Origin: Streptococcus mitis
GTDB taxonomy: Bacteria > Bacillota > Bacilli > Lactobacillales > Streptococcaceae
Assembly (NCBI RefSeq): GCF_946190065.1
Contig: NZ_CAMHZD010000005.1
Coordinates: 1 to 64,000, forward strand
Reading direction: 5' to 3'
DNA: 64,000 nucleotides
Shown piece by piece: positions 1-8,742 of the stretch. Both the position numbers and the translations under genes were made by a program. The notes below the pieces were generated by a model. The model had not been told where the DNA came from and did no database searches. It saw nothing but the letters and a program-made list of their open reading frames with translations. Within the stretch, counting starts at the first letter, position 1. The number at the start of each line of letters is the position of its first letter.

Positions 1-77
1 AAAAGGACTCAGTCCTGTGCAATACAGAACTAAATCCTTCGCATAAATTAATTGTCTAACTTTTTGGGGTCAGTACA
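1..77 (+). mobile_element. Right end of an IS3-family insertion sequence, with the transposase C-terminus
   Basis: The first 46 bases read in frame 2 as the tail of an IS3-type OrfB transposase, ending LSPVQYRTKSFA and a TAA stop. About 13 bases later comes a terminal inverted repeat of the form GTCTAACTTTTTGGGGTCAG followed by TACA, which fits IS3-family (IS150/IS861-like) ends of streptococci. Only the right end lies in the window, so completeness and activity cannot be judged. The element lies just past the 3' end of the ABC permease gene. Family recognition is from memory of the conserved tail and terminal repeat. Confidence 0.8.
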
Positions 78-137
78 TTTGACGGGTGGTCATGATTTAC
101 GAGTAAATTCAAGTTCGATCTGATAAAAACAACTAAA

Positions 138-2846
138 TTACTCTACAGATTTCAAGGCTTCAAGCATATCAACCTTTCTCAGATGATAATTGACAAAGAA
201 ACCAAGCAGGGTCAAAATGATGCTTACTGCTGCCACTGGGATTACATAGACTTCCCAGCCTACCTGCGGATAAAAGAGAATAGTCGCAGGAGAAATCATT
301 TGAATCAAAAATTGGTGTAAATAGAAACCTGAGACCAGACCAAGTACGATTCCCACAAGAGACAAGACAATCGTCTCACGATAAATATAGAGTGTGACTT
401 CTTTATTATGAAAGCCGAGAACCTTGATAGTGGAGAGTTCACGGATTCTCTCAGCTACGTTGATGTTAGTCAGATTGTAGAGGATAACGATAGCCAATAG
501 AACCGACACGATGACTAAGATGGTCATGGTCTGATTGAGTGAGCTAGCGACGGAGTCAAAGAGTCGAATGGCTGAAGCATTCTGGACGACGCTAGACACC
601 GCAGCTTGATTCATAAGTAAGCCGGCCTGTCTTTCGATACTAGTAGCACTGGTATCTCTTAACGAGACCAAATAAGTGTTGGCTTGGGGTAGATGACCAT
701 AAAGTTGTTCATAGCTAGCTTGACTCATATAAATAAAGTGACCAACGTAGTTCTCAGTAATGGCAGCAACCTTTAGCTCCTTACCTTCAATTTCTAGAGT
801 CTGCCCAACTTTGACACCTGCCAGCTGGGCAAGTTTAGCTGTAATAACGACGCCATCTTTTAATGTCAGCTCCTGCTGATGACTTTGAAGATGGATAAAG
901 GGAGTCAAATCTTCCTTCTCTGTCATCATAAGGGTGATGGTCTGAAGACCAGACTTGCCTTTGAAATCTTTGTCTAACGTTTTAGAATAGATTTTCTGGT
1001 AGTCTTGAATATCCTGCCCTTTCAACACTTCTTCCAACTCTGCCTTGTCTTGATTGGTCGCACTAGGATTTTCAGAGACAATCATCTGATACTGTTGGAT
1101 TTGTTGAAACTGTCTAGACGGAACTCCTGCTACAGAGGATTGGATTCCCAAACCTGCAAAGAGCAAGGCTACAGAACCAGCCACACCAAAGATCGTCATC
1201 AACATTCGTTGCTTATAACGAAAGATATTGCGAGCTGTTACCTTATGGGTAAAACTGAGACGGCGCCAGATAAAACTGATACGCTCCAGTAAGATTTTAG
1301 CTCCTTTAACAGGAGGTTTAGGCAATAAAAGCTGGGCTGCTTCGTCATGAAGTTCCCTACGAGCCACCAGATAGGCTGGTAACACACTCGCCAACCAACT
1401 CAGACCAAGTGCCAGTAAACTATAGCTCCAATAGAACTGAATCTGGGTTTCTCCCACCACCATACCTTTTGTAATGACACTTGAAATTACACTGGCTAGC
1501 AAATAATGACCAAGTATGCTACCTAGAGCTGTTCCGACAGTCCCAGCTACTAGACCGTAGAGGAGAAATTTAGCGATAATATCCTTACTGCGATAGCCCA
1601 AGGCCTTAAAAATACCTGCATGTGTTCGCTCTTCATCCACAAAGCGAGTCATGGTTGTAAAGGTCACCATAGCTGCTACGGCATAAAGCACTACAGGAAA
1701 GATATTGCCCACTGCCCGAATACTGGCTGAAGCATTGCTGTACATGAGATATCCCTGACCACCTGGCATGGTCTGACGATTATAGACCTGATACTTGGGC
1801 TCGGCCAAATCGTCCAAGACTTGCTGATGTTTGTCTAATTTTTCCTTTTCTTGGGCTAAATTTTGTTCAGCTTGCTTTAGTTTATCTTCTTCCTTGCTCA
1901 ATTCCTGCTTGGCTTGGGTAAGTTGAGCACTGGCCTGCTCTCTCTGAGCTTGAGGAAGCAATGCTAGTTGACTTTCCTGAGCTTGTAAACGAGCTTGAGC
2001 AGTTGCTAAACGACGCTTGCCTTCCTGCAAATTTACCTGCGCCTGGTCAAGGGTCTCTTGCCCTTTATCGAGAGACTCTTGACCTTCTTTTTTCAAGAGT
2101 TGCAGACGTGCCTTACCATTATCTGATAAAGCTTGTTCAAGCTCTTCCTGATGTTGCTTGGATTTTTCTTCATAAGCTACTGAAAAAGCATTTAAACCTG
2201 ACAAATCTTGATATTTCAAACGAACTATATTATAGACTTTTTGATCAAACTGGCTAGGTAAAATCACCCCGTAGGCTGTCAGAGTCCCGCTTCCGCTTCC
2301 TGCATAGCCCATATCTCGCTGGGAGAGAATTTCAGCCGAATCCACAAAACCAGTAATGGTAAAAGTATGGTCTTTTAAAGAGGAATGACCACCTTCTTTT
2401 TCTTTAAAACTAATCTCCTGTCCTACACTGTATTGACCCTGCAAATGACTGGCCAAAGCGATTTCCTGGTCTGACTGAGGAAGTCGGCCCTCTCTTAGCT
2501 GAAAGGTTGAAATTCGCTCTGGTTTGGAATACAGCCGAATGGCATCCTGCCCATTATCCATAGCCACATCTGTCAAATAGCCAAACTCGACCTCTGCGCC
2601 CTCTATCTGTTCTAATTCTTTTTGATCTGCTTGATCCAAGCCATAGTTAGACATGACTGCCAAATCCAAGGTTTTAGTAGTTGTTAAATAAGCATTAGCT
2701 GTCGCCTCCATATTGGGACTAGTCACTTTGAGACCTACTAAGGCTAAAGATCCCAACATCATCAAGGTCAAGATGGATAAAAAACGCCCCTTGGAGCCTG
2801 TGAAGGACTGAATTAAGTCCTTCCAATAAGTTTTTCGCTTGATCAT
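138..2846 (-). CDS. ABC transporter permease, FtsX/MacB-type, with a long coiled-coil extracytoplasmic domain
   Basis: A 902-residue membrane protein, probably the permease partner of the ATPase encoded just upstream. It has one N-terminal membrane segment near residues 20-40, a large extracytoplasmic region containing a Glu/Gln/Lys/Leu-rich coiled coil at about residues 230-340, a membrane cluster near 380-490, and a second FtsX-like half ending in three membrane helices near 770-900. This is the double-FtsX layout of large Gram-positive exporters. The ATG chosen (MIKRKTYW) has a TTTGGAG ribosome site 7 bases upstream; a TTG 21 bases earlier is less likely. It begins 1 base after the ATPase stop, so the two are one operon. 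The substrate is unknown. Confidence 0.88.
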   Translation of the reverse strand: MIKRKTYWKDLIQSFTGSKGRFLSILTLMMLGSLALVGLKVTSPNMEATANAYLTTTKTLDLAVMSNYGLDQADQKELEQIEGAEVEFGYLTDVAMDNGQDAIRLYSKPERISTFQLREGRLPQSDQEIALASHLQGQYSVGQEISFKEKEGGHSSLKDHTFTITGFVDSAEILSQRDMGYAGSGSGTLTAYGVILPSQFDQKVYNIVRLKYQDLSGLNAFSVAYEEKSKQHQEELEQALSDNGKARLQLLKKEGQESLDKGQETLDQAQVNLQEGKRRLATAQARLQAQESQLALLPQAQREQASAQLTQAKQELSKEEDKLKQAEQNLAQEKEKLDKHQQVLDDLAEPKYQVYNRQTMPGGQGYLMYSNASASIRAVGNIFPVVLYAVAAMVTFTTMTRFVDEERTHAGIFKALGYRSKDIIAKFLLYGLVAGTVGTALGSILGHYLLASVISSVITKGMVVGETQIQFYWSYSLLALGLSWLASVLPAYLVARRELHDEAAQLLLPKPPVKGAKILLERISFIWRRLSFTHKVTARNIFRYKQRMLMTIFGVAGSVALLFAGLGIQSSVAGVPSRQFQQIQQYQMIVSENPSATNQDKAELEEVLKGQDIQDYQKIYSKTLDKDFKGKSGLQTITLMMTEKEDLTPFIHLQSHQQELTLKDGVVITAKLAQLAGVKVGQTLEIEGKELKVAAITENYVGHFIYMSQASYEQLYGHLPQANTYLVSLRDTSATSIERQAGLLMNQAAVSSVVQNASAIRLFDSVASSLNQTMTILVIVSVLLAIVILYNLTNINVAERIRELSTIKVLGFHNKEVTLYIYRETIVLSLVGIVLGLVSGFYLHQFLIQMISPATILFYPQVGWEVYVIPVAAVSIILTLLGFFVNYHLRKVDMLEALKSVE

Positions 2847-2847
2847 G

Positions 2848-3549
2848 CTAGTACTCCAAACTGTCAATATCCTGAGGATGCTGGTTAATCACCACATCCT
2901 TGACACTGGCATCATGCATATGAATCACGCGATCCGCAATAGGAGCTAGCGCGCTATTATGGGTCACGATAATCACCGTCGCTCCCTTTTGACGAGACAT
3001 GTCTTGGAGAATTTTCAAAACCTGCTTGCCCGTCTGATAATCCAAGGCACCTGTTGGTTCATCACAAAGAAGGATTTTAGGATTTTTGGCTACCGCGCGT
3101 GCAATGGAGACTCGCTGTTGCTCCCCTCCAGAAAGCTGAGCTGGAAAGTTATTAAGACGATGAGCCAGACCTACATCTGTTAAAACCTGCTCAGGATCCA
3201 AGGCATCCGTCACGATTTCAGAAGCTAGTTCCACATTTTCCTTAGCTGTCAGATTGGACACTAGATTGTAAAACTGAAAAACAAAACCGACATCATTTCT
3301 ACGGTAATTGGTTCGCTGGTGAGAACTATAGTCTGCAATATTGGCACCATCAATCCAGATTTTCCCCTCATCATTGGTATCCATTCCCCCAAGAAGGTTA
3401 AGAACCGTTGACTTGCCTGCACCAGATGCACCTAGAATAATCACCAGTTCTCCTTTTTCAATTTCAAAATTCACATCACGATTGGCCACAATCTCCGTGT
3501 CCCCAACCTGATAACGCTTGTAACAGTGTTTCATCTCAATATAAGCCAT
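2848..3549 (-). CDS. ABC transporter ATP-binding protein, MacB/LolD-type
   Basis: ATPase of 233 residues that powers the adjacent FtsX-type permease. It shows Walker [11 protein letters not shown]-loop FQFYNL, signature [14 protein letters not shown], Walker [13 protein letters not shown] and a switch histidine in VTHNS. These are the hallmarks of the MacB/LolD group, which drives conformational coupling across the membrane rather than classical import. The start MAYIEMKH follows an AGAGG site about 9 bases away; a GTG three codons earlier would collide with that site. It is first in a two-gene operon. Export of peptides, lipids or antibiotics is typical of the family, but nothing here fixes the substrate. 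Confidence 0.9.
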   Translation of the reverse strand: MAYIEMKHCYKRYQVGDTEIVANRDVNFEIEKGELVIILGASGAGKSTVLNLLGGMDTNDEGKIWIDGANIADYSSHQRTNYRRNDVGFVFQFYNLVSNLTAKENVELASEIVTDALDPEQVLTDVGLAHRLNNFPAQLSGGEQQRVSIARAVAKNPKILLCDEPTGALDYQTGKQVLKILQDMSRQKGATVIIVTHNSALAPIADRVIHMHDASVKDVVINQHPQDIDSLEY

Positions 3550-3588
3550 CAGACCCACCCTCTCTCAAACAAATTACTTCCTACTACC

Positions 3589-3594
3589 ATTATA
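3589..3594 (-). promoter_or_regulatory. Putative -10 box of the ABC exporter operon
   Basis: Perfect TATAAT on the minus strand about 40 bases upstream of the ATPase start codon. The -35 region is weak (TTCCAA at 16 bases). It lies between the start codon and the BOX element. Confidence 0.45.
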
Positions 3595-3623
3595 ACGCTT
3601 TTTCAACCAGTTGGAAACTGCTC

Positions 3624-3775
3624 ATACTCAATGAAAATCAAAGAGCAAACTAGGAAGCTAGCCGCAGGTTGCTCAAAGCACCGCTTTGAGGTTGTAGATA
3701 AGACTGACAAAGTCAGTCACATATATACGGCAAGGCGAAGCTGACGTGGTTTGAATTTGATTTTCGAAGAGTATT
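3624..3775. repeat. BOX element (about 150 bp, with a boxB-like middle)
   Basis: Begins ATACTCAATGAAAATCAAAG and ends TTTTCGAAGAGTATT. Inside is GGCAAGGCGAAGCTGACG, close to the BOXA1R core. The extra middle segment holds two small inverted repeats (CTCAAAGCACCGCTTTGAG and GACTGACAAAGTCAGTC), as in copies that carry boxB. It lies between the ABC exporter operon and the fucosidase gene. Confidence 0.85.
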
Positions 3776-3831
3776 ACATTCTCAAATCCTTCAAAAAAGT
3801 CAGTCTCAAATCACTGCCTTCTATTATCTTC

Positions 3832-6243
3832 TTAAAAATAAAACTGAACCAGATCACCTTTTGCTGTCGCCACTGAAATACAATCTTTCTCTATGCATTT
3901 CGCTTTTGCTTTTTCTTGATTGACTTCAATCACACTTTTTTCAATATCTGGATAAGAGACTCGCAAATCTCCTCCACTCCTTGATAAAATGCTCATCTGT
4001 AAGAGTTTTTTATCCTCCCACCTCATGCTAACTTCAAAATGTCCACGTGCCATTAAGCCTGAAACAGAACCTGATGACCATGCATCGGGTAGGGCAGCTA
4101 GGGGCACCAGATAAGCTGTATGAGACTGGAGCAACATTTCTGCCATGCCACTGCTAGCACCAAAATTACCATCTATCTGAAAAGGTGGATGGCTACACCA
4201 AAGATTTGACAAGGTAGATGTCTTTAACTGCTCTGCTAATAATTTATGGGCTCGATTACCATCTCCCAAACGCGCCCAGAGATTGATTTTATTGGCCTTG
4301 GACCAACCTGTACCCCCATCTCCACGATCATTGAGGATAGCACGCGCCGCTTCAAGATAGTCTTGTCCCTTATGACTAAAGAGATTTCCAGGATAGAGTC
4401 CCACCAGATGGGAAGCGTGCCGATGTTGGGCCTCCACTTTCTCATTTTGAAAATGCTGCTCTTCCTCCTCATACCACTCTCTGATTCGACCAGATTGAGT
4501 GATTTGCAGAGGATTTAGTAAATCATACTTTTCTTTGACTTCAGTCAACAAGTCCGCATCCAATTTCAATTCTTGAGCAGCCTGGATAAAATCATGGAAT
4601 AACTGCCAAATCAGAGATTGGTCATAAGTATTGCCAATCGAAATCGGCCCATGTTCTGGCGAATAAGACGGAGAAGAGACCCAACGCTGTGCCTGCTGAT
4701 CCTTATGTAAAAAGGCATTCCAAAAATGAACCGTTTCCCTCAACATGGGATAAATTTTCTCCCTGAGATAATCTTGGTCCCTATAAAATGTATAGGCCTC
4801 ATAAACCGTTTGCATCATCCACGCATTGGCAGCTGGTGACCAACCCCAATAGTAATCCCAACCAGGTGACGTCCAGCCAAAAGGAGTCGCTTGCGTATGG
4901 ACCAACCAACCGTTCTCCTCACCTTTCTGAGAGACGATTCCTGCATACCTTGCAGCCGCTAGACGACCATAGACACGCAAATCATCGATATAGTTGATGA
5001 CCGGAAAGGCCGTCTCTAGAAGATTGGTAACATAGGCTGGCCAATAATTCATCTGCAGGTTGATATTCAAGTGATAGTCCGAATTCCAAGGAGGATTGTC
5101 GACCGCATTCCATACTCCCTGTAGGTTAGCTGGTAGAGCATCTGGACAATCTCTGGATGAACTAATCAATAAATACCGTCCATACTGGAAGAACAGCTCC
5201 TCCAAAGCCTGTCCCTCTTGTGGCTTATAATTTTTTAGCAAATCATCTGTAGTGGATGTGTCTACATCAGCTCTCAAATCCAATTGAACACGTTGGAATA
5301 AGGCTTGGTAGTCCTCAATATGCCTTGATTTCAATTGGGCATAGCCCTTTTCTTTAGCTATATCCACTAAGTCCTTTACCTGTTGCTCTAAATCTATTTT
5401 CTTGCGATAATTACTAGCAGGATTTTGGGCAAAATCTGTCTTAGCTGCCAAGAAGAGATTGGCATAACTGGCTCCTGATATCTGAACCTTATCCGACCAG
5501 ACTCTAATGTCTCCATCTGTTTGCCAAGCGAGATAACTAGCAAACTGCAGGTTATTATCCTTAACCCGTCCCTTCATCAAGATATGAGAATCAGTGATAT
5601 CCAGCTGGCACTCCTTGTAATCAGATTTTTCCTGCTCATACTTTCTATCAGAAGACAAATCACGGGTCAAGGACAGTTCTATAGTAAAATCTAGAGTTTT
5701 CGCCCCTTCCTTAGTAAAACTCTGAACCAAGAGATCATCTGGAAAACTGGCAAAGGCTTCTCGTTCAAATCTCGTTCCCTTATAGTCATAAGAAGTCGTC
5801 GCAAGCGCCTTACTGATATTCAACTGTCTCTGGTAATCCGTCACCTGAGACAAAGTCTTACCTTGCTGACTGAACTCAATGAAAATATCTCCAAAGGACA
5901 GATAGGTCCCATATTGACTCGTTTTTGGCCCGACTAGGTGCTGCTCAGCCAATTCCTTAGCCCGATTGTAATCTCTCTTTTCTAAAGCCTTCCGAATTTC
6001 AGCTAAAAAACCATACTGGTCCTGAAGATTTCCACCCTGATAATCTGAACTATCAGGAAGTGGACCTCCAGACCAGAGACTTTTTTCATTAAATTGAATC
6101 CGCTCAGCCCCTATAAGACCAAAGACTTTAGCACCTAAAGAACCATTGCCTATCGGTAAAGCTTCTTCTTCCCAACCCTTGTAAGTGGTTGAAGCTGGTT
6201 GCTTGTAGTCCAAAACATAGTCTTGTTTTTTATTCCTTATCAT
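3832..6243 (-). CDS. Glycoside hydrolase family 95 protein (probable alpha-L-fucosidase)
   Basis: An 803-residue enzyme with the GH95 layout: an N-terminal beta domain (LPIGNGSLGAKVFG near residue 30), a middle (alpha/alpha)6 barrel with WNSDYHLNINLQMNYWPAY, and C-terminal motifs SPEHGP and PFQIDGNFGASSGMAEML. In characterised GH95 enzymes the Asn-x-Asn of the barrel motif helps activate water, and the SPE and DGNFG segments contribute acidic or substrate-binding residues, so the active site looks complete. No signal peptide or wall anchor is visible, so it is probably cytoplasmic and acts on imported glycans. No transporter is fused or closely linked. Some GH95 members prefer galactose, so the sugar specificity is not certain. 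Confidence 0.88.
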   Translation of the reverse strand: MIRNKKQDYVLDYKQPASTTYKGWEEEALPIGNGSLGAKVFGLIGAERIQFNEKSLWSGGPLPDSSDYQGGNLQDQYGFLAEIRKALEKRDYNRAKELAEQHLVGPKTSQYGTYLSFGDIFIEFSQQGKTLSQVTDYQRQLNISKALATTSYDYKGTRFEREAFASFPDDLLVQSFTKEGAKTLDFTIELSLTRDLSSDRKYEQEKSDYKECQLDITDSHILMKGRVKDNNLQFASYLAWQTDGDIRVWSDKVQISGASYANLFLAAKTDFAQNPASNYRKKIDLEQQVKDLVDIAKEKGYAQLKSRHIEDYQALFQRVQLDLRADVDTSTTDDLLKNYKPQEGQALEELFFQYGRYLLISSSRDCPDALPANLQGVWNAVDNPPWNSDYHLNINLQMNYWPAYVTNLLETAFPVINYIDDLRVYGRLAAARYAGIVSQKGEENGWLVHTQATPFGWTSPGWDYYWGWSPAANAWMMQTVYEAYTFYRDQDYLREKIYPMLRETVHFWNAFLHKDQQAQRWVSSPSYSPEHGPISIGNTYDQSLIWQLFHDFIQAAQELKLDADLLTEVKEKYDLLNPLQITQSGRIREWYEEEEQHFQNEKVEAQHRHASHLVGLYPGNLFSHKGQDYLEAARAILNDRGDGGTGWSKANKINLWARLGDGNRAHKLLAEQLKTSTLSNLWCSHPPFQIDGNFGASSGMAEMLLQSHTAYLVPLAALPDAWSSGSVSGLMARGHFEVSMRWEDKKLLQMSILSRSGGDLRVSYPDIEKSVIEVNQEKAKAKCIEKDCISVATAKGDLVQFYF

Positions 6244-6259
6244 ACTACCATACTAACAT

Positions 6260-6292
6260 AAAAAGCCTAGAAATCAATTCTAGACTTACAAT
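6260..6292 (-). terminator. Rho-independent terminator of gpmA
   Basis: On the minus strand GTCTAGAA pairs with TTCTAGGC around a short loop and is followed by TTTTT. It sits just after the gpmA stop and before the fucosidase start. Confidence 0.75.
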
Positions 6293-6295
6293 TTT

Positions 6296-6988
6296 TTATT
6301 TTCCAAGGTAGTATTCAGAAACTACGTTCAATTTTTCGTCAAATTCGAATACCAATGGTGGGAAGTTAGGGATTTCCACGTCCATGATTTCGTCATCTGA
6401 CAAACCTTTGATGTGTTTTACAAGGGCACGGATTGAGTTACCGTGAGCTCCTACGAATACGTTTTTACCATCTTTAAGAGCTGGAGCGATTTTATCTTCC
6501 CAGAAAGGAAGGGCACGTTCCAAAGTCACTTTCAAGTTTTCAGCATCTGGGATAACTGAATCGTCAAGTGAAGCGTAACGACGGTCTGTGTGAGCTGAGT
6601 GCTCATCATCACGGTCCATATTTGGAGGCAATACATCGTATGAACGACGCCAGATGTGAACTTGCTCATCACCAAATTGCTCAGCAGCTTCAGCTTTGTT
6701 TTTACCAGTCAAACCACCGTAGTGACGTTCGTTCAAGCGCCATGATTTTTCAACTGGAACCCACAATTGGTCAGAAGCTTCAAGAGCCAAGTTAGTTGTT
6801 TTGATAGCTCGTTTCAATACTGAAGTGTAAGCTTGGTCAAATTCGATACCAGCTTCTTTGATCAATTTACCAGCGTCAATCGCTTGTTGTGTACCTTTTT
6901 CAGACAAATCAACATCAGCCCAACCAGTGAAAAGGTTAGCTTTGTTCCATTCAGACTCACCGTGGCGAGCAAAAACCAATTTTACCAT
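6296..6988 (-). CDS. gpmA: 2,3-bisphosphoglycerate-dependent phosphoglycerate mutase
   Basis: Glycolytic enzyme interconverting 3- and 2-phosphoglycerate in the cytoplasm. The 230 residues match the usual length. The phosphohistidine motif [12 protein letters not shown] places the catalytic His at residue 9, [11 protein letters not shown] carries the second conserved segment, and [13 protein letters not shown] the second catalytic His. The start has an AGGAG site. Upstream, the leader contains a small hairpin (CGAGG/CCTCGG, about 7013-7028). The gene appears monocistronic, bounded by terminators on both sides. Its codon use is highly biased, as expected for an abundant glycolytic enzyme. Confidence 0.98.
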   Translation of the reverse strand: MVKLVFARHGESEWNKANLFTGWADVDLSEKGTQQAIDAGKLIKEAGIEFDQAYTSVLKRAIKTTNLALEASDQLWVPVEKSWRLNERHYGGLTGKNKAEAAEQFGDEQVHIWRRSYDVLPPNMDRDDEHSAHTDRRYASLDDSVIPDAENLKVTLERALPFWEDKIAPALKDGKNVFVGAHGNSIRALVKHIKGLSDDEIMDVEIPNFPPLVFEFDEKLNVVSEYYLGK

Positions 6989-7078
6989 TAGATGGATTCT
7001 CCTTTAAATTTTCCGAGGTTTCCCCTCGTTTATCTATTCTATTTTACACAATTTTTCACAAAAAAGCTAGTCAAAACC

Positions 7079-7120
7079 AAAAAGGAAAGGACTGTTTGAC
7101 AATCCTTTTCCTTATTTTTT
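7079..7120 (-). terminator. Strong terminator downstream of the small membrane-protein gene
   Basis: Minus strand: AAGGAAAAGGATTGT pairs with ACAGTCCTTTCCTT, followed by TTT. The plus strand also ends in a T run, so it may act both ways. The hairpin starts within the last base pairs of the neighbouring gene. Confidence 0.8.
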
Positions 7121-7516
7121 ATCCTTCAACTTTGAATTTTTTGAGACTTCCTAAAAATAGTGAACCACCGATAATTGCTAGGATTCCTCCTACCCAACCA
7201 AGGGCTGGAATCAAGCCAACTGCTCCACCTACGATTAATAGGACAGAAGGAGCAGAACCAACACGACTTTCTCCCTTATAGTATACAATCGCAACAATTC
7301 CTAAAACTAAAATAGCAATTTTTAAAACGGTTGGAATAAAACTCCTGCAATTCCTGCAACTGTTGTAGATGCAGTTAATTCAGGACTCTGTGTAGCTGTT
7401 GCTGTAGCAGCTGTACTCACAACTGCTGCTAGTAAAAGAAACGGGGCAATAAGCAAGTAGAGTCCACCTACTAAACCAACAATACCACTATAAAGTGCTA
7501 AAGCTTTTGACTTCAT
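7119..7516 (-). pseudogene. Small multi-pass membrane protein, frameshifted
   Basis: Two overlapping minus-strand frames together make one plausible protein of about 130 residues. The first runs from MKSKALALYSGIVGLVGG through TVAGIAGVLF and meets a stop after QPF. The second, in the -1 frame, continues IPTVLKIAILVLGIVAIVYYKGESRVGS to a Lys-rich tail (SLKKFKVEG) and TAA at 7119. Each half carries two hydrophobic helices, so the intact form would have four. The start is backed by AAGGAG 7 bases upstream. The break lies near 7325-7345. It could be a true 1-base indel, a sequencing error or, less likely, programmed slippage; no perfect slippery heptamer is seen. Function unknown. Confidence 0.7.
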
Positions 7517-7548
7517 AATAAATCTCCTTTTTATTTTTTTCAAATAAA

Positions 7549-7577
7549 ATTGTATCATATTTGCTAAAAAAAAAAAC
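7549..7577 (-). promoter_or_regulatory. Extended -10 promoter with an 11-A tract in the spacer/-35 region
   Basis: Minus strand TGATACAAT (7549-7557) is an extended -10 for the small membrane-protein gene, whose ATG is about 33 bases downstream. An uninterrupted run of 11 A on the plus strand (7566-7576) falls where the spacer and -35 would be, so its length would set promoter spacing. Confidence 0.5.
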
Positions 7578-7660
7578 ATTTTCTGAAATTATAAAATAAA
7601 AACTTGCATAATATGAAATAAAATTAAGCAAATATGTGAAAAGAAATTTCCATTTCACCC

Positions 7661-7689
7661 TTGCTAGTCTCCTTACTTTTTGTTAGAAT
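7661..7689 (+). promoter_or_regulatory. Promoter of the nucleotidyltransferase gene
   Basis: TTGCTA, a 17-base spacer, then TAGAAT preceded by TGT (extended -10). It lies 30 bases before the ATG. Confidence 0.7.
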
Positions 7690-7718
7690 GATGTCAAAAA
7701 ATAAAGAAGGTTAACATT

Positions 7719-8510
7719 ATGCCACAACATCTCTTTAAAGAATTGGCTCAACTGGAGCAAGTAGAGGCTCTAGCTCTAGGAGGTTCACGAGCCGGACAAG
7801 ATTTTGACAAAGACTCTGATTATGATGTATATGTCTACCTAAGTGCCCCTCTCTCGCCAGACATCAGAAAAGAAATTCTCAGTAAATACTGCTCCTATAT
7901 GGAAATCGGTAATCAATTTTGGGAATTGGAGGATGATTCTGTTCTCAATAATGGTATCGAAATCGAGCTGATTTACCGCTCTCTGGACGAATTTGACAAA
8001 GATTTACAAGCCGTAGTTGTAGAGCACCAAGCCCAGAATTCTTACACTACTTGTATGTGGTATAATCTGCTCAACAGTAAGATTCTCTACGATCGATATG
8101 GTCGATATGCTGCTCTCCAGAAAAAGTACAATCTTCCTTATCCAGCTGAACTGAAAAAGAATATCATAAACAAGCAGTTCCTGCTCCTCGACCAAGCTAT
8201 GCCAGCTTTTTCAAGACAAATTAAAAAAGCCCTCAAACGTCAAGATTTACTCAGCATCAATCACCGCACTAGCGAGTTTTTCGCCTCTTATTTCGATTTG
8301 CTCTTCGCCTTCAATGAGCAGCTCCATCCAGGAGAAAAACGCATGCTCCAGTTCGCAAAAAACAATTGCTCTCATCTACCTCAAAATTTTGAAAACGATA
8401 TCCAAGACTACTTTCAAAATCTCTACCAACTAGCTCACCAGCAGAAAACAGTCCTAACTTTGGAGCATCTCCTATCAAATCTTAAACACTTGATTGATGA
8501 ATCCCTTTAG
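7719..8510 (+). CDS. Nucleotidyltransferase-fold protein (DUF4037-like)
   Basis: A 263-residue cytoplasmic protein with a minimal nucleotidyltransferase signature near the N-terminus: ALGGSRAGQDFDKDSDYDVYVYL (residues about 20-42), that is, GGSRA followed by a DxD-type pair of acidic residues, and a third acidic segment GIEIELIYRS near residue 87. The rest is helical and resembles the C-terminal part of DUF4037 proteins. Such folds transfer nucleotides to small molecules, proteins or RNA, including aminoglycosides, but no substrate can be read from sequence. AAGAAGG precedes the ATG. The gene stands alone with its own promoter and terminator. Confidence 0.8.
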   Translation: MPQHLFKELAQLEQVEALALGGSRAGQDFDKDSDYDVYVYLSAPLSPDIRKEILSKYCSYMEIGNQFWELEDDSVLNNGIEIELIYRSLDEFDKDLQAVVVEHQAQNSYTTCMWYNLLNSKILYDRYGRYAALQKKYNLPYPAELKKNIINKQFLLLDQAMPAFSRQIKKALKRQDLLSINHRTSEFFASYFDLLFAFNEQLHPGEKRMLQFAKNNCSHLPQNFENDIQDYFQNLYQLAHQQKTVLTLEHLLSNLKHLIDESL

Positions 8511-8524
8511 AATACCAACAAATA

Positions 8525-8566
8525 AAAGCTCATGAAATCTACTTTTCAGATGATTCATGAGCTTTT
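8525..8566 (+). terminator. Terminator of the nucleotidyltransferase gene
   Basis: AAAGCTCATGAA pairs with TTCATGAGCTTTTT around an 18-base loop, 15 bases after the stop. Confidence 0.85.
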
Positions 8567-8636
8567 TGAAACTCAACAATATATAGCTATGTAAAGTCAA
8601 CTGAAACAAGAGGAGAATAAAAAGGTCCTAACATTA

Positions 8637-8681
8637 AAACGCATCATATCAGGTGTTCAAAAACTTGATACAATGCGTTTT
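8637..8681. terminator. Inverted repeat, possible ileS terminator
   Basis: AAAACGCAT at the left pairs with ATGCGTTTT at the right, with an inner TATCA/TGATA pair. It lies about 60 bases beyond the ileS stop on the minus strand. T runs are short on both sides, so it could instead be a remnant of a small repeat element. Confidence 0.45.
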
Positions 8682-8742
8682 ATAGTCTATAAGATTAGTT
8701 GTCTTTTCTTCTCAAATTGAGTTTTCTTTGGGCTTTTCAACC

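Noticed and set aside
1005-2257. Plus-strand ORFs of 95 and 98 codons over the ABC permease gene
   Set aside because: Antisense shadows of a clear coding gene, with no start signals or recognisable domains.
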